Shown here in pieces: positions 21,600 through 34,089 of a stretch of 64,000 nucleotides of DNA. The stretch lies in NCBI GenBank assembly GCA_963920665.1, contig OY987266.1:4221001-4285000 (forward strand). Reading direction: 5' to 3'. The stretch is from Straminergon stramineum. Its lineage: Eukaryota > Streptophyta > Bryopsida > Hypnales > Calliergonaceae. The notes beneath the pieces were generated by a model. That model worked only from the letters and a program-made list of their open reading frames with translations. It did not search any database and was not told where the DNA came from. Numbering within the stretch: the first letter of the stretch is position 1; the number at the start of each line of letters is the position of its first letter. Both the position numbers and the translations under genes were made by a program.

Positions 21600-23189
21600 C
21601 CTATTATAATGCTAATTTGGAGGCCATCATGGATGAAGAGACTACTTAGGATAGTTCAACTAGCCATGTCTCAGGGACATAGGAAATAAAGTCTACTCCT
21701 ATGGCCTTCTTTTGGTAGTAAACTTCAACCAATCACAAGATTCCTAGTGTCCTAAAGTAAAGCAAATCTCCGGCATTGATAATTCAATTATATACTTATA
21801 TTAGAAAAAGTACTTGTGGCAAAGTTGTCAACTACAACAAAATTGCAATTTTTGTCATGTCAAAGATAATATTTGAAGGGAGTCAAACATTTATTGTGCA
21901 CTTTTCATCTAAACAATGCCATGGTGTACTTATTCCTCATACTACCAAAGTTGCTCTTATACTACATTAAACAAGTTTTTTTACTTAGTAACTTAGTAAA
22001 AAATGAGTTTACAAGCTAATTGACACTAAATATCAAGAATTGTAAATATGAGCATATTTGCCAAGTATTCTAATTAATTTAGATTGATATTTCTTACCAT
22101 TATTGCAAATATGTCAATAATGAGGATTAAAGAAAATTTAGATGACATCATTTGTAAAGATATTTACAAATAGTGCCACATCTAAAGTTATATTTGTGAC
22201 ACTATATCCCCTATGGCCCTATGAGGCTATGATACAATTTTTAGCGTACTTCTATGAATATTTCTCTAATGATATAAGATACATGTTCCTTTCTTAAAGC
22301 ATTGTAGCATACCATCCAAATTGGAATCTTGGCATGTAGAATGCAAAAGTTGTGGTCTTCCAATTGTCCAAGAAGGCAAGAATTCTACACTTTTTTTCTT
22401 GCAATCTTCTATACAACTCATTAAATTTGTGCCCCTATAAGAGTTGATGAACATCTAGATTGATCCAATTTACATGTTTTTTTCATGAAGTTTGATGCAC
22501 AATTCCATGTTAGTCAAAAGTTAGAAATACTTTTGTTGGATTGTTTTACAAGGGGTATGATAAACACTCTAAAAGCATCTCCACTGCAAGTCTGCAACCT
22601 ATGCTCTAATCCCTTATATCGTTAGAATAAGATAAAGAATCTTTGTATTTGTATGGAATCAAATTTGGGGATATTTTACTTTGAAAGCACTTAAATTGTT
22701 TTAGCCTCATAGATCTTGAAAATCATATAAGTTATGTTGCCCAAATTGAGAGCAAATTTTAGAAATTTTTTGATGTCCCATTTTTTTACTTTAATTTGCA
22801 TATGAGGATTTTTAGAGGTGCTTCATCATTCAATGTCTAGATTTGGAATATCTTTGTATCTATTTTATATTGATGTTTAGTATGGTTTCATTGAGAATAT
22901 TTTCAAGTTTTTATTCCATAATAAGTAAAAAGAAAAAGATTCGTTTACCAATTGAATTTTACTGTATTATCAATGGGGTGATCAACTGTAGGATGAGAAA
23001 GTCTATTTTTTCTATTTCTAACTATATTGATCCCCATTGAAAAATTTGAATTATATAATTTACCATAATAAAGAAAATTTGGCAAATTCTAAGCCCAAGC
23101 TCTTATGAAATTTCCAGAAGTTGCTAAACCCCCCAACCCCCCCAAATTCCCTACAGGCTTGTCACTTGCCCCTGAACCATGTCAATTTT
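21600..23189. other. Non-coding AT-rich stretch
   Basis: I see only short chance open frames. A degenerate AGCATCTCCACTGCAAG motif at ~22569 may be a lone GAGCATC-type end. Confidence 0.5.
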
Positions 23190-26100
23190 TGGTGACAAAT
23201 TGCCAAAAGCATTTACGCTGGTTGGAAGGGTTTGAGTGGATATGTTCCAAGCCCTGAGAACGGCCCTGTACTGTCGTGAATCCCACGTCATGGCCCCTCT
23301 GCAAGTTTACCGGCCATGTAAGGTAGCCGTGGAAGACATGCAGCAGGTGACTTTTCCATGGAAATGAAAATATGAGAATGTGAATTCCAAATTCCTATGA
23401 AAGTGCACGCCTCCGTCCGTCCGTCCATCGAAAAAGGTGAAAGCAACACCCGGACTTGATGAGACGCTCCGTCAGTCCGTCCTTCAATGATAGAACGTGA
23501 GAGGGCGGAATCGGAGGCAGTCGGTTTCCCATTCGGCAGTGCTGCATTGGAATGCGCATTCCAGATCCTATTGCATGCAGCGAGCGACAAGTCCAATTCC
23601 CCATTCCCTATTCCATCTGCCAAGCCAAGCGAGCGGGATCGCGGGAAGGAAGACCAGTCATACCAGCGCCAGTACCGGCGAGCGGGTGAGCAAGCGAGCG
23701 AGGTGGTCATTTGCAGAGCAGCAGTTAAGTGAAGTGAAAAAGTTCCTCGCTAGCACTCTCGGTCCCACTGTTCATCAGCTGTAAGTTAGTCCGTTTTGAG
23801 TGCGCCAGCTTCGCACGACGACATGTCGACATCCACCGCTGTCTATATCTACCTGTGAGGGGCAATATGGTAGTATCGATCGGGCTGGGGCCGTGCCAGG
23901 ACGTATTTGTAATACTCCGTACTATTTAACCAATGAACCTCTTAAGCTTTCACCAGTAGCTTTCCCAGGGAAGACGTAGGGCAGCCGATACCACTGCTTC
24001 CGGACGCCTAGACGTCGTCCTGATAATTACAGAGTGGACTGTCTTCCACCAGGACCTTCTTCACCTTGCTCACTGGTCGCACTAGCTAGCTTCTCGTCCT
24101 GGCATGGTCAAGCCTGGACTGCTGGTCACTCGGGTGACTTCGGGTCACGCAGATAGATCGACCGTGATGATCAGCATCTGCAAGATTGTCAGAAGCAGTG
24201 CCTGTCTAGTGAGCAGCAGCTTCTGGACAGCTAACGTCGGTACGAACCGTGCAGTTGTTATGATCCATCGCGAGATGCTCATCAAGGGCAACCTCGCAAT
24301 TGATAGTCCCCGATTGACGAAGTAGTTTTAGTGATCATCGGACCCACGGTACTTTCCTGTAAAGATCGATTCATGGCAGCCTCATCTCCACAGGCTAGGT
24401 AGCTTCCAAGTTCTATTCATTTCTTTGGATCGGATGTGGATCCTTCTTTGTTGACCTTTCCATTACCTATTGGAGCAATGGAGCTACAGCCTTTCACTGA
24501 TTATCTCTCTCGTCTATGTTGCAGATTCTTCATTTGCCTTGCGTAGATGCAGCCATCCAGCTCAGTATGTTTTCCTGGCTGATGAAGTGCGTCAGTCACT
24601 TGGCAAAAGAAGGATCTGCAACATAAACCAGAAAAGATAGTCGATCTTTGTCACTAGGAGATTCCAGGATTGCGACAGTCACAAGTAGACACAGTTAGTC
24701 TGGTCCTTCCTTGACTTCTGTTGAGAAGTGTACCTCGTCCTTGTGCTTGATCCATCTCAATAATGACTGTTTATGACATAAAAAGTGTTCAGAAAAATTT
24801 GGAACAGTGTAACATGATTCTGATTGTCTTCATTAGTACTGACGAACGTGGCAGGGCGGTTCAAACCTTCGGGAGTTCGGGGTCGTCGTACGTACATTTG
24901 AGATTAAGACCCGCTAGACATCGCATCTTGGAATGAGCAAGGATTTTGATGCTCGCTGCTGTGTAGAACATTGTGGGTATCCACTGAAGTGAACTGGCTG
25001 ATACTCAAGGTATTGCAAACCTCTGAAATATGAGACGCTTTCAGATGAAGAGCCGTGTCAGGGTGAAGCGCGAAAGCCGATGCAGACCTAGCCTAGCTCC
25101 CTTCACTCTGGGTATTAACCCTGAGCGCCTGAGCGCCCCAGCGCCCCAAATCTGACCTCCTACTATGAGAGGTTTGACCATTATAATATCCTAGTCTGTA
25201 CAGTGAAAACTTCTATAAATTTCCTCCAAAGATGCCCTCTCTACCTCTCTTGCAATCTCAATGGTCATGTCTCTTGGATCTTATTTTTTAATCCATAGGA
25301 TCAACTTGAGTGGCTATTTGTAGCTTGTTTTTGGAATTCACACTGGGCGCTCAAGGGTTAACCAGGATGTTTCTTTGTACTTGTTTCCAGATTTTTCTGA
25401 CCTAGGGGGGTGCTTTAGTTTCGCACTGTCTGATCTTCTTCGTTACTGTGCTGCTGTAGTTGATTGTCATTGATGAAGAATTTTCTTAACAGACTATAAC
25501 TGTAACGACTTACTAAAATTAAACTAACATTGATGTTAAGAAACTATTGATTAATACTCCCTCTGTTTCTAAAAGAGACCTGAGTTTCCTTTGTAAAATA
25601 CAAAGGAAACTCTGGTCTTTTTCAGAAACAGAGGGATTAGTAACTTGTATATTACCTTTTAATGTTTAAAAGCCGGCTAGATGGAAACGGCACCGATGCT
25701 GTAAGAGGATGATGAGCAAACTTAATACTAACCAGGGTTCGTAGTGGTCCGTCCAACAGTCCAACTAGAACATACGACTTAGGTGGAATTCAAGGATGAG
25801 GGAGGATGAGTCAGTTCAGATAGGGCATGCCCTCCCATCTTGTGCCACGCGTTCAGAGTCAAGAAAATCTAGAGAATCGGTGTTGATCAGGGTATCCATA
25901 CGGTAATATTGTGGTTAAGGTATCCGTTTTGCTCCTGCCGTCAGCAGCTGCACCAGTCTCTGTTTGATTTGCATCACCCAATGTGTACCACTGGGCCCCG
26001 GACGGATGCAGCTTTTTCTTCTATTAGATTTTACCCTTCGTCATGTGTTGGACTTTTGTTGACAAAGAAGGAATTTTTCTGAAGTCATTGGGACTGTGAC

Positions 26101-26650
26101 TTCATTCATGCTCAGACTGTAACATGAGCAGATCGCTGTACTATATGCGAAAGTTGATGACTGCGTAAGTGAAACAAATCATACATTACAATTTTCAGAG
26201 CAGGAGCTTGCTGTTACGTCGTTAGGAATACTGTAGTCGTGTGCATATTACATTGTCAGCATAGTTTTACTGTGCTCCTGAAAGAAACTGAAGAATTGAT
26301 CTGGCTGATCGCGCATTCCTTGTGCTAGCTACTGTACTGTTCTGCGTGTCTTCAAATGGAACTGGCAGGCACTTGCATAATATTGTACTGGCTATGTTTA
26401 TCCCCATGCTGAGAAGGTATTACGACTTTGCTAGATACCTGGGAAGGTCTTATGAAATACTTCAAGAATTTGGGTTGATTGAGGAGCCATATAAAACAAT
26501 TTTCATTTTGGTCCCCTTTATCAAAACTGCAGAAGGACCCTGCCTCATTGCGAAACAATAATGTTATGTGGATCCATTGCTGTTACCTACTATTTATGTA
26601 ACGTTGCTACCTGGCTTGCAACATGGAGTATAAGCCCTCACACGACCACG
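23190..26650. other. GC-balanced block, possible transcribed locus
   Basis: Base composition is visibly less AT-rich than the rest of the window. Repeated CGTCCGTCC motifs (23411-23490) are followed by CATCAGCTGTAAGTTAG at ~23775, a possible 5' splice site. A possible 3' splice site (TATGTTGCAG, ~24527) opens a 32-codon frame ending in TAA. No open frame exceeds about 95 codons and none is recognised. It could be an untranslated or non-coding transcript region, or an old gene remnant. A Stowaway-like element lies inside. Confidence 0.4.
25557..25637. mobile_element. Stowaway-like MITE (81 bp)
   Basis: An almost complete hairpin. The arm CTCCCTCTGTTTCTAAAAG pairs with its complement, with an inner stem of TTTCCTTTGTA around a 3-base loop. 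It is bordered by TA on both sides (25555-25556 and 25638-25639). The CTCCCTCYGTTTC terminus with a TA duplication is the hallmark of plant Tc1/mariner-derived Stowaway MITEs. Confidence 0.92.
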
Positions 26651-26901
26651 CTAGACAGAGATCAATAATCCTTTGCAACTAAATCTGTCAAACTTCTGCT
26701 TCTTAAGGAGGTTGCTTGTTTCCATGCCTTTTACAATTCTTTACTTCACTGGAAAGTCATGTAGCCACGCAAGGGAAAGTGTGACAGGCGAATTCATCAA
26801 ATTCAAGGGCATATTGCAAATCAACGGTGAGTCCAAGGAGCTAATGTTGAGTTTTAACAATTAGAGGGGAAGTGAAATAACCCTTGTGTGCTTCATTCTT
26901 C

Positions 26902-29900
26902 ATCCCTGACGTCCCAAACACTAAAAGAAAAATGTGTCGCTACAATTGATTGAAATGTGACTAAGTGTCCTATACAACTATCCTGTAATTGTAGCTCTTT
27001 CTATTTGTACTAAATTCTTACCTCATTTTTATACATCAATAATTTAATGTTTAGTTGTAAAGTAGTTATAGAATGAAGGGAATACATTGTTTTAGTTGCA
27101 TAGTAGTTATAGAATGAAGTGTAGGACTACGAGAGTTGTACCAGAATTCAAATTCAGAATAAATGTGAATTATTCTTCCTGTAATATTCATCATAGTTGT
27201 TGTGGTGAACAAGTCTATGCTATGTGGAATCTATCGTTGTCGCATTGTAAATGTGTTTATTATGTGAAAATACACAATTGTTTATTACATTGGAGGGTTT
27301 TTTTCTAGAGTCTCAAGAAACAAATGGAGTCATATTTCACTTGAACTCTTTTTTTTATCTCTATTTGACAAACATTTAGTTATTTAATTTCTATACTTGA
27401 AGATGTTTTAATATTTTAATTAGTTTGTTTGAAATTCTAAAAAACAAAAAATAAAGTTTGTTTTACCTTTTTTTGGTTGATTTTAATGAATTAGGAGTCC
27501 ACGTTGATGATGTAGATAGATTTATCAAGGATAGAAGGTAACCTATGGGGTGTATTATGGCTCATGTGGCATAATAGTAACAAAAATTCACTAGCTTAAA
27601 TGGATGGCATGGAGGTTGAAGTGAAGGGTCATCTTTTTCCTCCTTATTTGCTTGGGGAGAAGTGGTCACTTTGAAGAAGGCATTGCACATTATATATAGA
27701 AGTTTTTTGCAATGAAATTTTAAAAGCTATTGTATCTTGTTTTTGTGTTTCCAAAAAGTTATCACTCACTAAGTTTGAAGTTAGTGTGTGTAAGTTATGA
27801 GTTTGGGAGTAAAGTGTTGTAGAGTGAAGTATTGTGAAGCTGCTTCAAATTTTCAAGAAAGTGAACTTTGATAAACTATAAAAGGTGGATAGTACCTTAC
27901 TTTTAAATGAAAGTTAGAGATCTTATAGATACTTCTTTTAGCTTTCTAAAATGGGTTTATTTTCTTGTTTTGGAGTTAATATGTGAAAATTATGAATTTG
28001 AGAGTGAAGAGTTGAAGAATTACTTTCGGTTTTCAAGAGAGTGAACTTTGGTAGTCTATGAAAGGTATACAATACTTTAGATTTGAGTGAAACTTAGGAA
28101 GGTTGTAAATACTTATGTTATTTTTTTTAAATGAGTTTATTTTTTTGATTTGGAGTTAGTATGTGAAAGTTATGAGCTTAGGAGTGAAATATAGGTGAGC
28201 TACCTTTGAGATGAGAAGGGTGAATTTTAACCAACCATAAAAATTGGACAGTATCTTAGTTTTGAATGAATTTTAGAGAGGTTGTAGAAATTTTTGTTAT
28301 CTTTTTAGGAACATATCACACTTTTAGTTTGGAATTGTAGAGTGGACGTGGCATGCATTCTTCTATCAAACATTTATCTAAGGGAAGTTTATAGAGGATA
28401 TGTTCTTTTTTCTACTATTTTTTATCACATATGATGTATATTGAGACTCCATGACATCTTTTGAGTATACGAAGATATGATAGTATTTTGCTTCATATAG
28501 CATCATCCGGGGGTTTATTACTATGTTTGTGATTTTATATGATTACGGGATGTTCCATTATTTGGGCCACATCTAATTGCAACTAGAAGCCCCGTGTTTT
28601 CCCCAAGCAAGGCCTCTCTACTCGACACTGTGTCAATCTACTACATCAAAAAGTGACTAGAAAAAACAACTGCAATTTTAAAATGAGGCTGGCTGTTTCT
28701 AGGTCAATTTCTAGTTGTTTTTTAGTCAATTCCCAATTGTATCAAATTTGTTTATTAATCATTTTTTAGTCATTTCCAAAATCACTTTCCAATTGTCTTA
28801 TATCAATTGTACCATATCAATTATGAAGAGTATCATTAGATCGGACATATAAGACATATAAATTGTATTCTAATGTAATGAATTTTATCAATAGAATTCA
28901 AGACTTCTATATTTTATAGATTTCAACAATTTGTATATTCTACATTCTATAGAAATCAAAAAATATTTAAAATCCTATGAAATTGTAGAATTTTTGAAAC
29001 CAATGAAATCTGTTAAATACCAATATTATAATTTCTGAAATTCAAGAAAAACTAGATCTGAAATCTACAAATCTATGAATCATTGAGATTAAAATTTCAA
29101 AATCTACAAATCTACAAGTCCTGGACAAGTTGCAAATGAGTCATAGATAAGTCGCAATTAAGTTGCAAATGAATGGCAAATAAGTCATACATTAGTTGCA
29201 AATGAGTTGGCTATAAGTTGTACACTTTTCAATTCAATGACTGACTTCACATGGCAGCAAATACCACATAAGCAACCATGTTAGAAAAAATTCATCGATG
29301 AAGTTCCAAGTAGGTTGCCGCAACTTACAACTACAATCTCATGTGCAACTTGTCCACTGCAACTGGAGGCTCTAAATTTGCACCAGTCACAAAATGTCCT
29401 ATACAATTCCAAATCAGTTGCTTTTTGTAGTCGCAAAGTCCCTTATTTTCTTTTAGTGAAAGCCCTTTTTTCATCAAAAAAAACACTCAAAACTTTCATT
29501 TCTATTGCAAAGAACAAAATAATTTTAAAATTACTTCTTTTGCATATTTAATTGTAGGATCTTGAAATAGACTAGTGTGATGAAGAAATTTCACAAACTT
29601 TAGCCACATAGATTGAAAGATATTTGCATTTAAAGTGAAAAAAAACACTTTTTGCACCTTGCTCAATTAGATTTTTTTTCTTTTAATCTTCTTAACTTAA
29701 AATTTTTGCAATCATAATTTTTCAGTTCCTAATTTTTTATATTGAAGAATTGAAATGAAAGTCTAGGTTTCTTTTAAAAGCACACTTAATTTTCACTCAT
29801 TAAATTTATTAAATAGATGTAGGTTCAAGATTGAAAACAAATACAAATTGTTAATATCCCTAAGGTGGAATTAATTCACACTAATCTCAATTGTAAGATT

Positions 29901-30389
29901 GTTCATTTGTTCTAGCAAGAGATTTTAACCTTGTGAGAATTTTTTTTGGAAAAATTTTGAAATGAATCCTACAAGTAATATTTCAAAAAGATGCTCTAAT
30001 TGCCTAAAAATCAAGGTAGTCAATAACTTTTACATCACTAGTCCAAATGGAATGAATCAAAGTTTCTCATGTAGATAAAAATACAAGCTATGAGAAACAA
30101 GTTCTTTAAAAATTTTATTTTAAGATTTTGGAAATTTTTTTTGCCCACTAAACTAAAGTTTGGGCTTATCGTGCCATAACTATTTTTTTCCCATTGAACT
30201 AAAGTTTGGGCTTGCTGTGCCATAACTTTTGCTTTCAAGAATCATTTGAAATAAAATTATATTCCTCAAAAGCTAATGTGTTTTTTCTATCTTTGGAAAA
30301 AATTTCAAGTAATGACAAAAAATATTGAGACTGTACGAGCTTGCCCAAAATCCAAATTGTCCCTTGAGGGGACATTGGGACTTTAGGGG
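26902..30389. mobile_element. Family D element, split by a CACTA insertion
   Basis: The right part 29459-30389 matches D-type sequence (CACTCAAAACT.TCATTTCTATTGCAAAG shared with 57.8 kb) and ends CTTTAGGGG at 30389 before TTA. The missing left end lies across the CACTA element: CATCCCTGACGTCCCAAA at 26901-26918 resembles ACCCCTAAAGTCCTAA at 57.74 kb. Removing the CACTA restores an element of about 950 bp, the normal D length. Confidence 0.65.
26919..29458. mobile_element. Non-autonomous CACTA transposon, 2.5 kb
   Basis: Inverted ends CACTAAAAGAAAA and TTTTCTTTTAGTG are flanked by a 3-bp duplication AAA (26916-26918 and 29459-29461). Subterminal repeats are clear near the right end: AGTTGCAAATGAGT, GTCGCAATTAAGTTGCAAATGA and similar at 29120-29215, plus GTCGC..ACA motifs just inside each terminus. 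Such repeats are transposase-binding sites in CACTA elements. No transposase open frame is present, so it would need help in trans. Confidence 0.87.
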
Positions 30390-30659
30390 TTACAAGTTCT
30401 TTACATTAAAGAAAAAGTGGACCCTTTAGACGGTTCCTAGAAAGCCCTCAAAAGCCCCCAAAGAATCAAAGACTACATTTTTCTTTTGCACTTGTATTGA
30501 TTTTCCCTTTATTATTGTTCCCTTTTTGTTGGTATGTTGGATGATTGTCACTATATAAGGTGGCTCAAAATCCAAGCACTAGGGGTGTATTCTAACTCTA
30601 ATGCACCTTAACCTTGATTATTAAACACCTTGTACTATGATGCACCTTGCATTCTAACC
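30390..30659. other. Non-coding spacer with ATGCACCTT repeats
   Basis: TTATTAAACACCTTGTACTA and TGCACCTTAACC-type motifs near 30600-30650 recur in the same orientation at 32515-32585, outside the right arm of the next element. Confidence 0.5.
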
Positions 30660-32465
30660 AAATTGCCAAAAAGAAAATGTCCAAAATCATTCAAGTATTA
30701 TCTATCATCAAGAAGTTTTTTGATGACCATGTGAATGACTTACTTTAGAGGCATTTTGTGAGGATGAAGGGTGAAGAGGTTATTTTTATAATAAAATTAA
30801 TTTTTCCATCATGAATCCTCAAAGAGTATTGGATAATTTGAAGATGAGAGCTTGACTGCTCATTGTTAAAACATAGGAATTGTGCTTAAAGTAAAATTTA
30901 AGACCTCATTTTGGCACAAAAGAATAAAAATTTTCAAAAAACTTTGACCTAAATTAATGTCAAATCAAGTTAATTTTTGCAAAAAAAAATTTATATGTGA
31001 TTTTGAAACCCCATAAAAAAGTTATGGACAAAATTCAGATAAGATGTTTGAAAATATAAAAAAAAATGTCCCATCCAACTTCTCTCTAAAATTTATGCAT
31101 AAATTTTCATTGGAGTCTTTAACCCCTCATCGATGGAAGGTACAAAAATTGTCTTCACATTTTTTGGTAGTCAAATTCAAAGAGCTATTATTTTGCATCC
31201 AATGTCCGAATTCAATAAAAACTTGTTGGAAAAGTTGCACATATTAATCTAATATGATTGGTAAAATTTTCAGATCAATCCAAAATGTAATGAGTTTTTG
31301 AGAGCCCTTCGAAGTTCATAGGTTCAATTTGAGTTCACCACATTGCATTATGATGGCTACAACTTCAGGGTCTTGTAACTTTTTTATAACATGTTTTTTT
31401 CAATAAAATTTGTTGGGTTTTGTCCCTCTTAAGACTTAAGGTCTAATTCTTTTGGTAAAATTTTCATGTCAATCCAAGTTGTTTATAATGTGTGGGAGCA
31501 ATTCGAAGTTCAAAATCCATACATTTTTACACTACAATGAACTTCCGCGGCTTATAACTTTTTCATGCTTGGTTTTTTTTCAATAATTTTTGTTGGAAAC
31601 ATTTTACATACTAGTCTAGTTTGTGTGGTTAAAATTTCATATCAATTTAAGAGGTAATGAGTGATTGAGAAGCATTTTAGTAGAGGGAGGTTTAGCCATA
31701 GATGTGATTTTTTGCTACTTTTTTCATTGTTTTTTGACATTTCAAAACATTTTTGCAGACATAAGGAGTCAATGGAATGATATTTTTTTCACCAAAGTGT
31801 TTGTCTTTGGGTTTTGAATCACTTTTTAGTTTACAATTTTTTTCATTAGAGTCGTTCAGAAATCGAATTTCACCTCCAAATGAGTTTTTAAGAAAATTTT
31901 AGCATCTTTTTTCAACACCGAAACATTATAATCATTCAATTTGTATGGTCAAATGACTCCAAATTTGTTTCACGCCATCTACAACATGCACACTACTAGA
32001 TTGTATGGTTGAGATTTTCATACTTCACTGAAAGTTAGATTTATAACACTTGAAGGCAAGGATGCTTTCACACATGTTTGGACTTCAGACAATGAGGGGT
32101 TAAATCACAAATGGATTTTTGGAAATTAAAGTTATCATAATTTTCAACATTCATTTAGATCAAAGTTTTTTGAAAAAAGTTATTCTACTATACCAAAATG
32201 AAGATTGAAATTCTACTTTGAACACAATTTCCATATTTTGAGTTTTTGACAATGAGCGGTCAAGCTCTCATCTTCCAATTATTTCATACCCTTTGAGGAT
32301 TTACGATGGACAATTGATTTTATTATAAAAAGAACCTCTGCATACTTCAATCTCACCAATCACCACATGCCAATGAAGTAAGTCTTTCACATGGCCATCA
32401 AATAACTTTTTGATGGTAGATTGGGAGATGGTAATTGGACTTTATTTTGGATATTTTGCTATTTT
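30660..32465. mobile_element. DNA element with ~210-bp terminal inverted repeats
   Basis: The left arm (30660-30872) and right arm (32248-32465) are reverse complements at about 75-80% by eye. Shared blocks include TGATGACCATGTGAA.GACTTACTT, TTTTATAATAAAAT and GAAGATGAGAGCTTGAC. Long inverted repeats around a non-coding core suggest a Mutator-like (MULE) or foldback element. I could not find a 9-bp duplication. The core carries a tandem repeat. Confidence 0.7.
31040..31660 (+). repeat. Degenerate ~188-bp tandem repeat
   Basis: CAATAAAAACTTGTTGG, CAATAAAATTTGTTGGG and CAATAATTTTTGTTGGA occur at about 31213, 31401 and 31590, spacings of 188 and 189. Each is followed by GGTAAAATTTTCA/GGTTAAAATTTCA, then a TCAATCCAA-like block and AATG.GT..G.GAG. 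About 2.5-3 diverged copies are present inside the ~210-bp-TIR element. Confidence 0.8.
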
Positions 32466-33036
32466 TTAACAACTTTTTACTTTGTGTTGATTAATAATCA
32501 GGCTTGGATTTAGGATTTATTATTAATCACCTTGTACTTTAATGCACCTGATTATTAAACCTACCTCTAATGCACCCTAATTGTTAAGTCTTAACTTCAC
32601 CTTTGCGAGATTCAAACCAAGTAAACATACAATTAGTAAGATTCTTTAGGTTCAATGGTTACAAGGAAATCCTTGAGGATGTCAATTCCTAGTAGCCTTT
32701 GAGAGGCTTTTTTTTTTCTATTGCTATCCTTTAAGAACTATCTAGAGAATTTATGGAATTAACCCTTAAACTACATGCTTGGTTTTGAGAGAATTGTTGA
32801 CAAAAAATAATTTTTTGGTTATTTTTGGAATGTTTCAACCTATTGAATTGACTTCAATTGTGAATATGATTTGCCAAGCACTACATTTAGGTTGCAAAGT
32901 CAAAAAACTATTCATTATTTACTTTTGATTGCAAAAGCTTTGGACATACAAGACCCATACCATGTTTCAAGGAAATTTTTTATTACCTTTCAGATTGTCC
33001 TTTAGGCAAGTGAAATGTCACATTTCAGGGTTAACT
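32466..33036. other. Non-coding stretch
   Basis: Contains direct-repeat relatives of the 30.6-kb ATGCACC motifs (32515-32585). No gene is recognised. Confidence 0.5.
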
Positions 33037-33852
33037 CACTACAAAAATAGTGAAATTAGGTTGTCCCTAACTAATTTCTTGACATTTGACATTATATAAA
33101 TATTTCTTGTTGTTATACAAGAATGTGCTACTTTTGAATTAGTTATTATTGTAATAGGGACTTATGAACTTCTATGCGTACAAATGGAAGTATCTATAGA
33201 AATATCTATTGAATTTGATGGCTTGTAGAGTGCCTTTCTTGAGGTAAGACAACCTAATTGTTACCTCCTAAATGCCCAAGGCCTTTTTTTGAACTTCTAA
33301 AAATTTGTTTTAAATTGAACAAAAAGTCAATAGTTCGTTAATTTTTAATTTTTTTTTTGAATTGTAACTACAAAAATTCAAACTAGACACATCATTAGAA
33401 GAGATTCAGCTACACTAGAAGATTGCTTCATGTTGGTTATCCATGTTGTAAACCATTCATTGTAGGCCAGAATTTAAAAATATTAAAAATGATTTAAAAA
33501 ATGATTTTTTATTATGATCTAATGTGGTTGTCACCTAGTTACGTTAGCTTGATGTTGATGTCAAGTTCCCACAATCCGAGTACTTGTGGGAACTCATGCA
33601 GAGGCTTCCAAAGTAGCTAAATCTCTTCTACTATAGAGATTACATGGGAAAAGAAAACACATCCCTATCACTTATGGATTGAAAGGTTATAGTACTTGAA
33701 CATGAGGTTGTTAAATCTATGAGAGTGATTTGAAGTCTTTTGATCCTCTATTCACATGCCAAATCTAAAAATTGGTCACGAAATAATATGAGGTTAAAGG
33801 GTATAACATGCATAACTCCAATCAGTTTTTTTAAATGAATTTCAACTGCAAT

Positions 33853-33881
33853 TCCCCACCCCCACCCCACCCCACCCCCAA
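33853..33881 (+). repeat. C-rich microsatellite (CCCCA)n
   Basis: An irregular run of CCCCA/CCCCCA units. It is a simple repeat with no gene context. Confidence 0.9.
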
Positions 33882-34089
33882 AGATCTAGTGTGTTTGAGG
33901 CTCCTTTCCAAGAGCCCTCAACACTAAAAAATCAAGATTTGTAATAGACACCCTTGTTCAAAATCTGGAATAGAGAAAATCATAATCATCCATTTTCAAA
34001 ATCAAATATTTGATGCTAAAACTAGACTTCCTAAAGAAATAAATTTCGAATTATGAATAAGTGAAGATAGTAGACTTGGTCGAGATTTC

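Noticed and set aside
30660..32465. Reading the long repeats as LTRs
   Set aside because: The two arms are inverted, not direct, so they are terminal inverted repeats.
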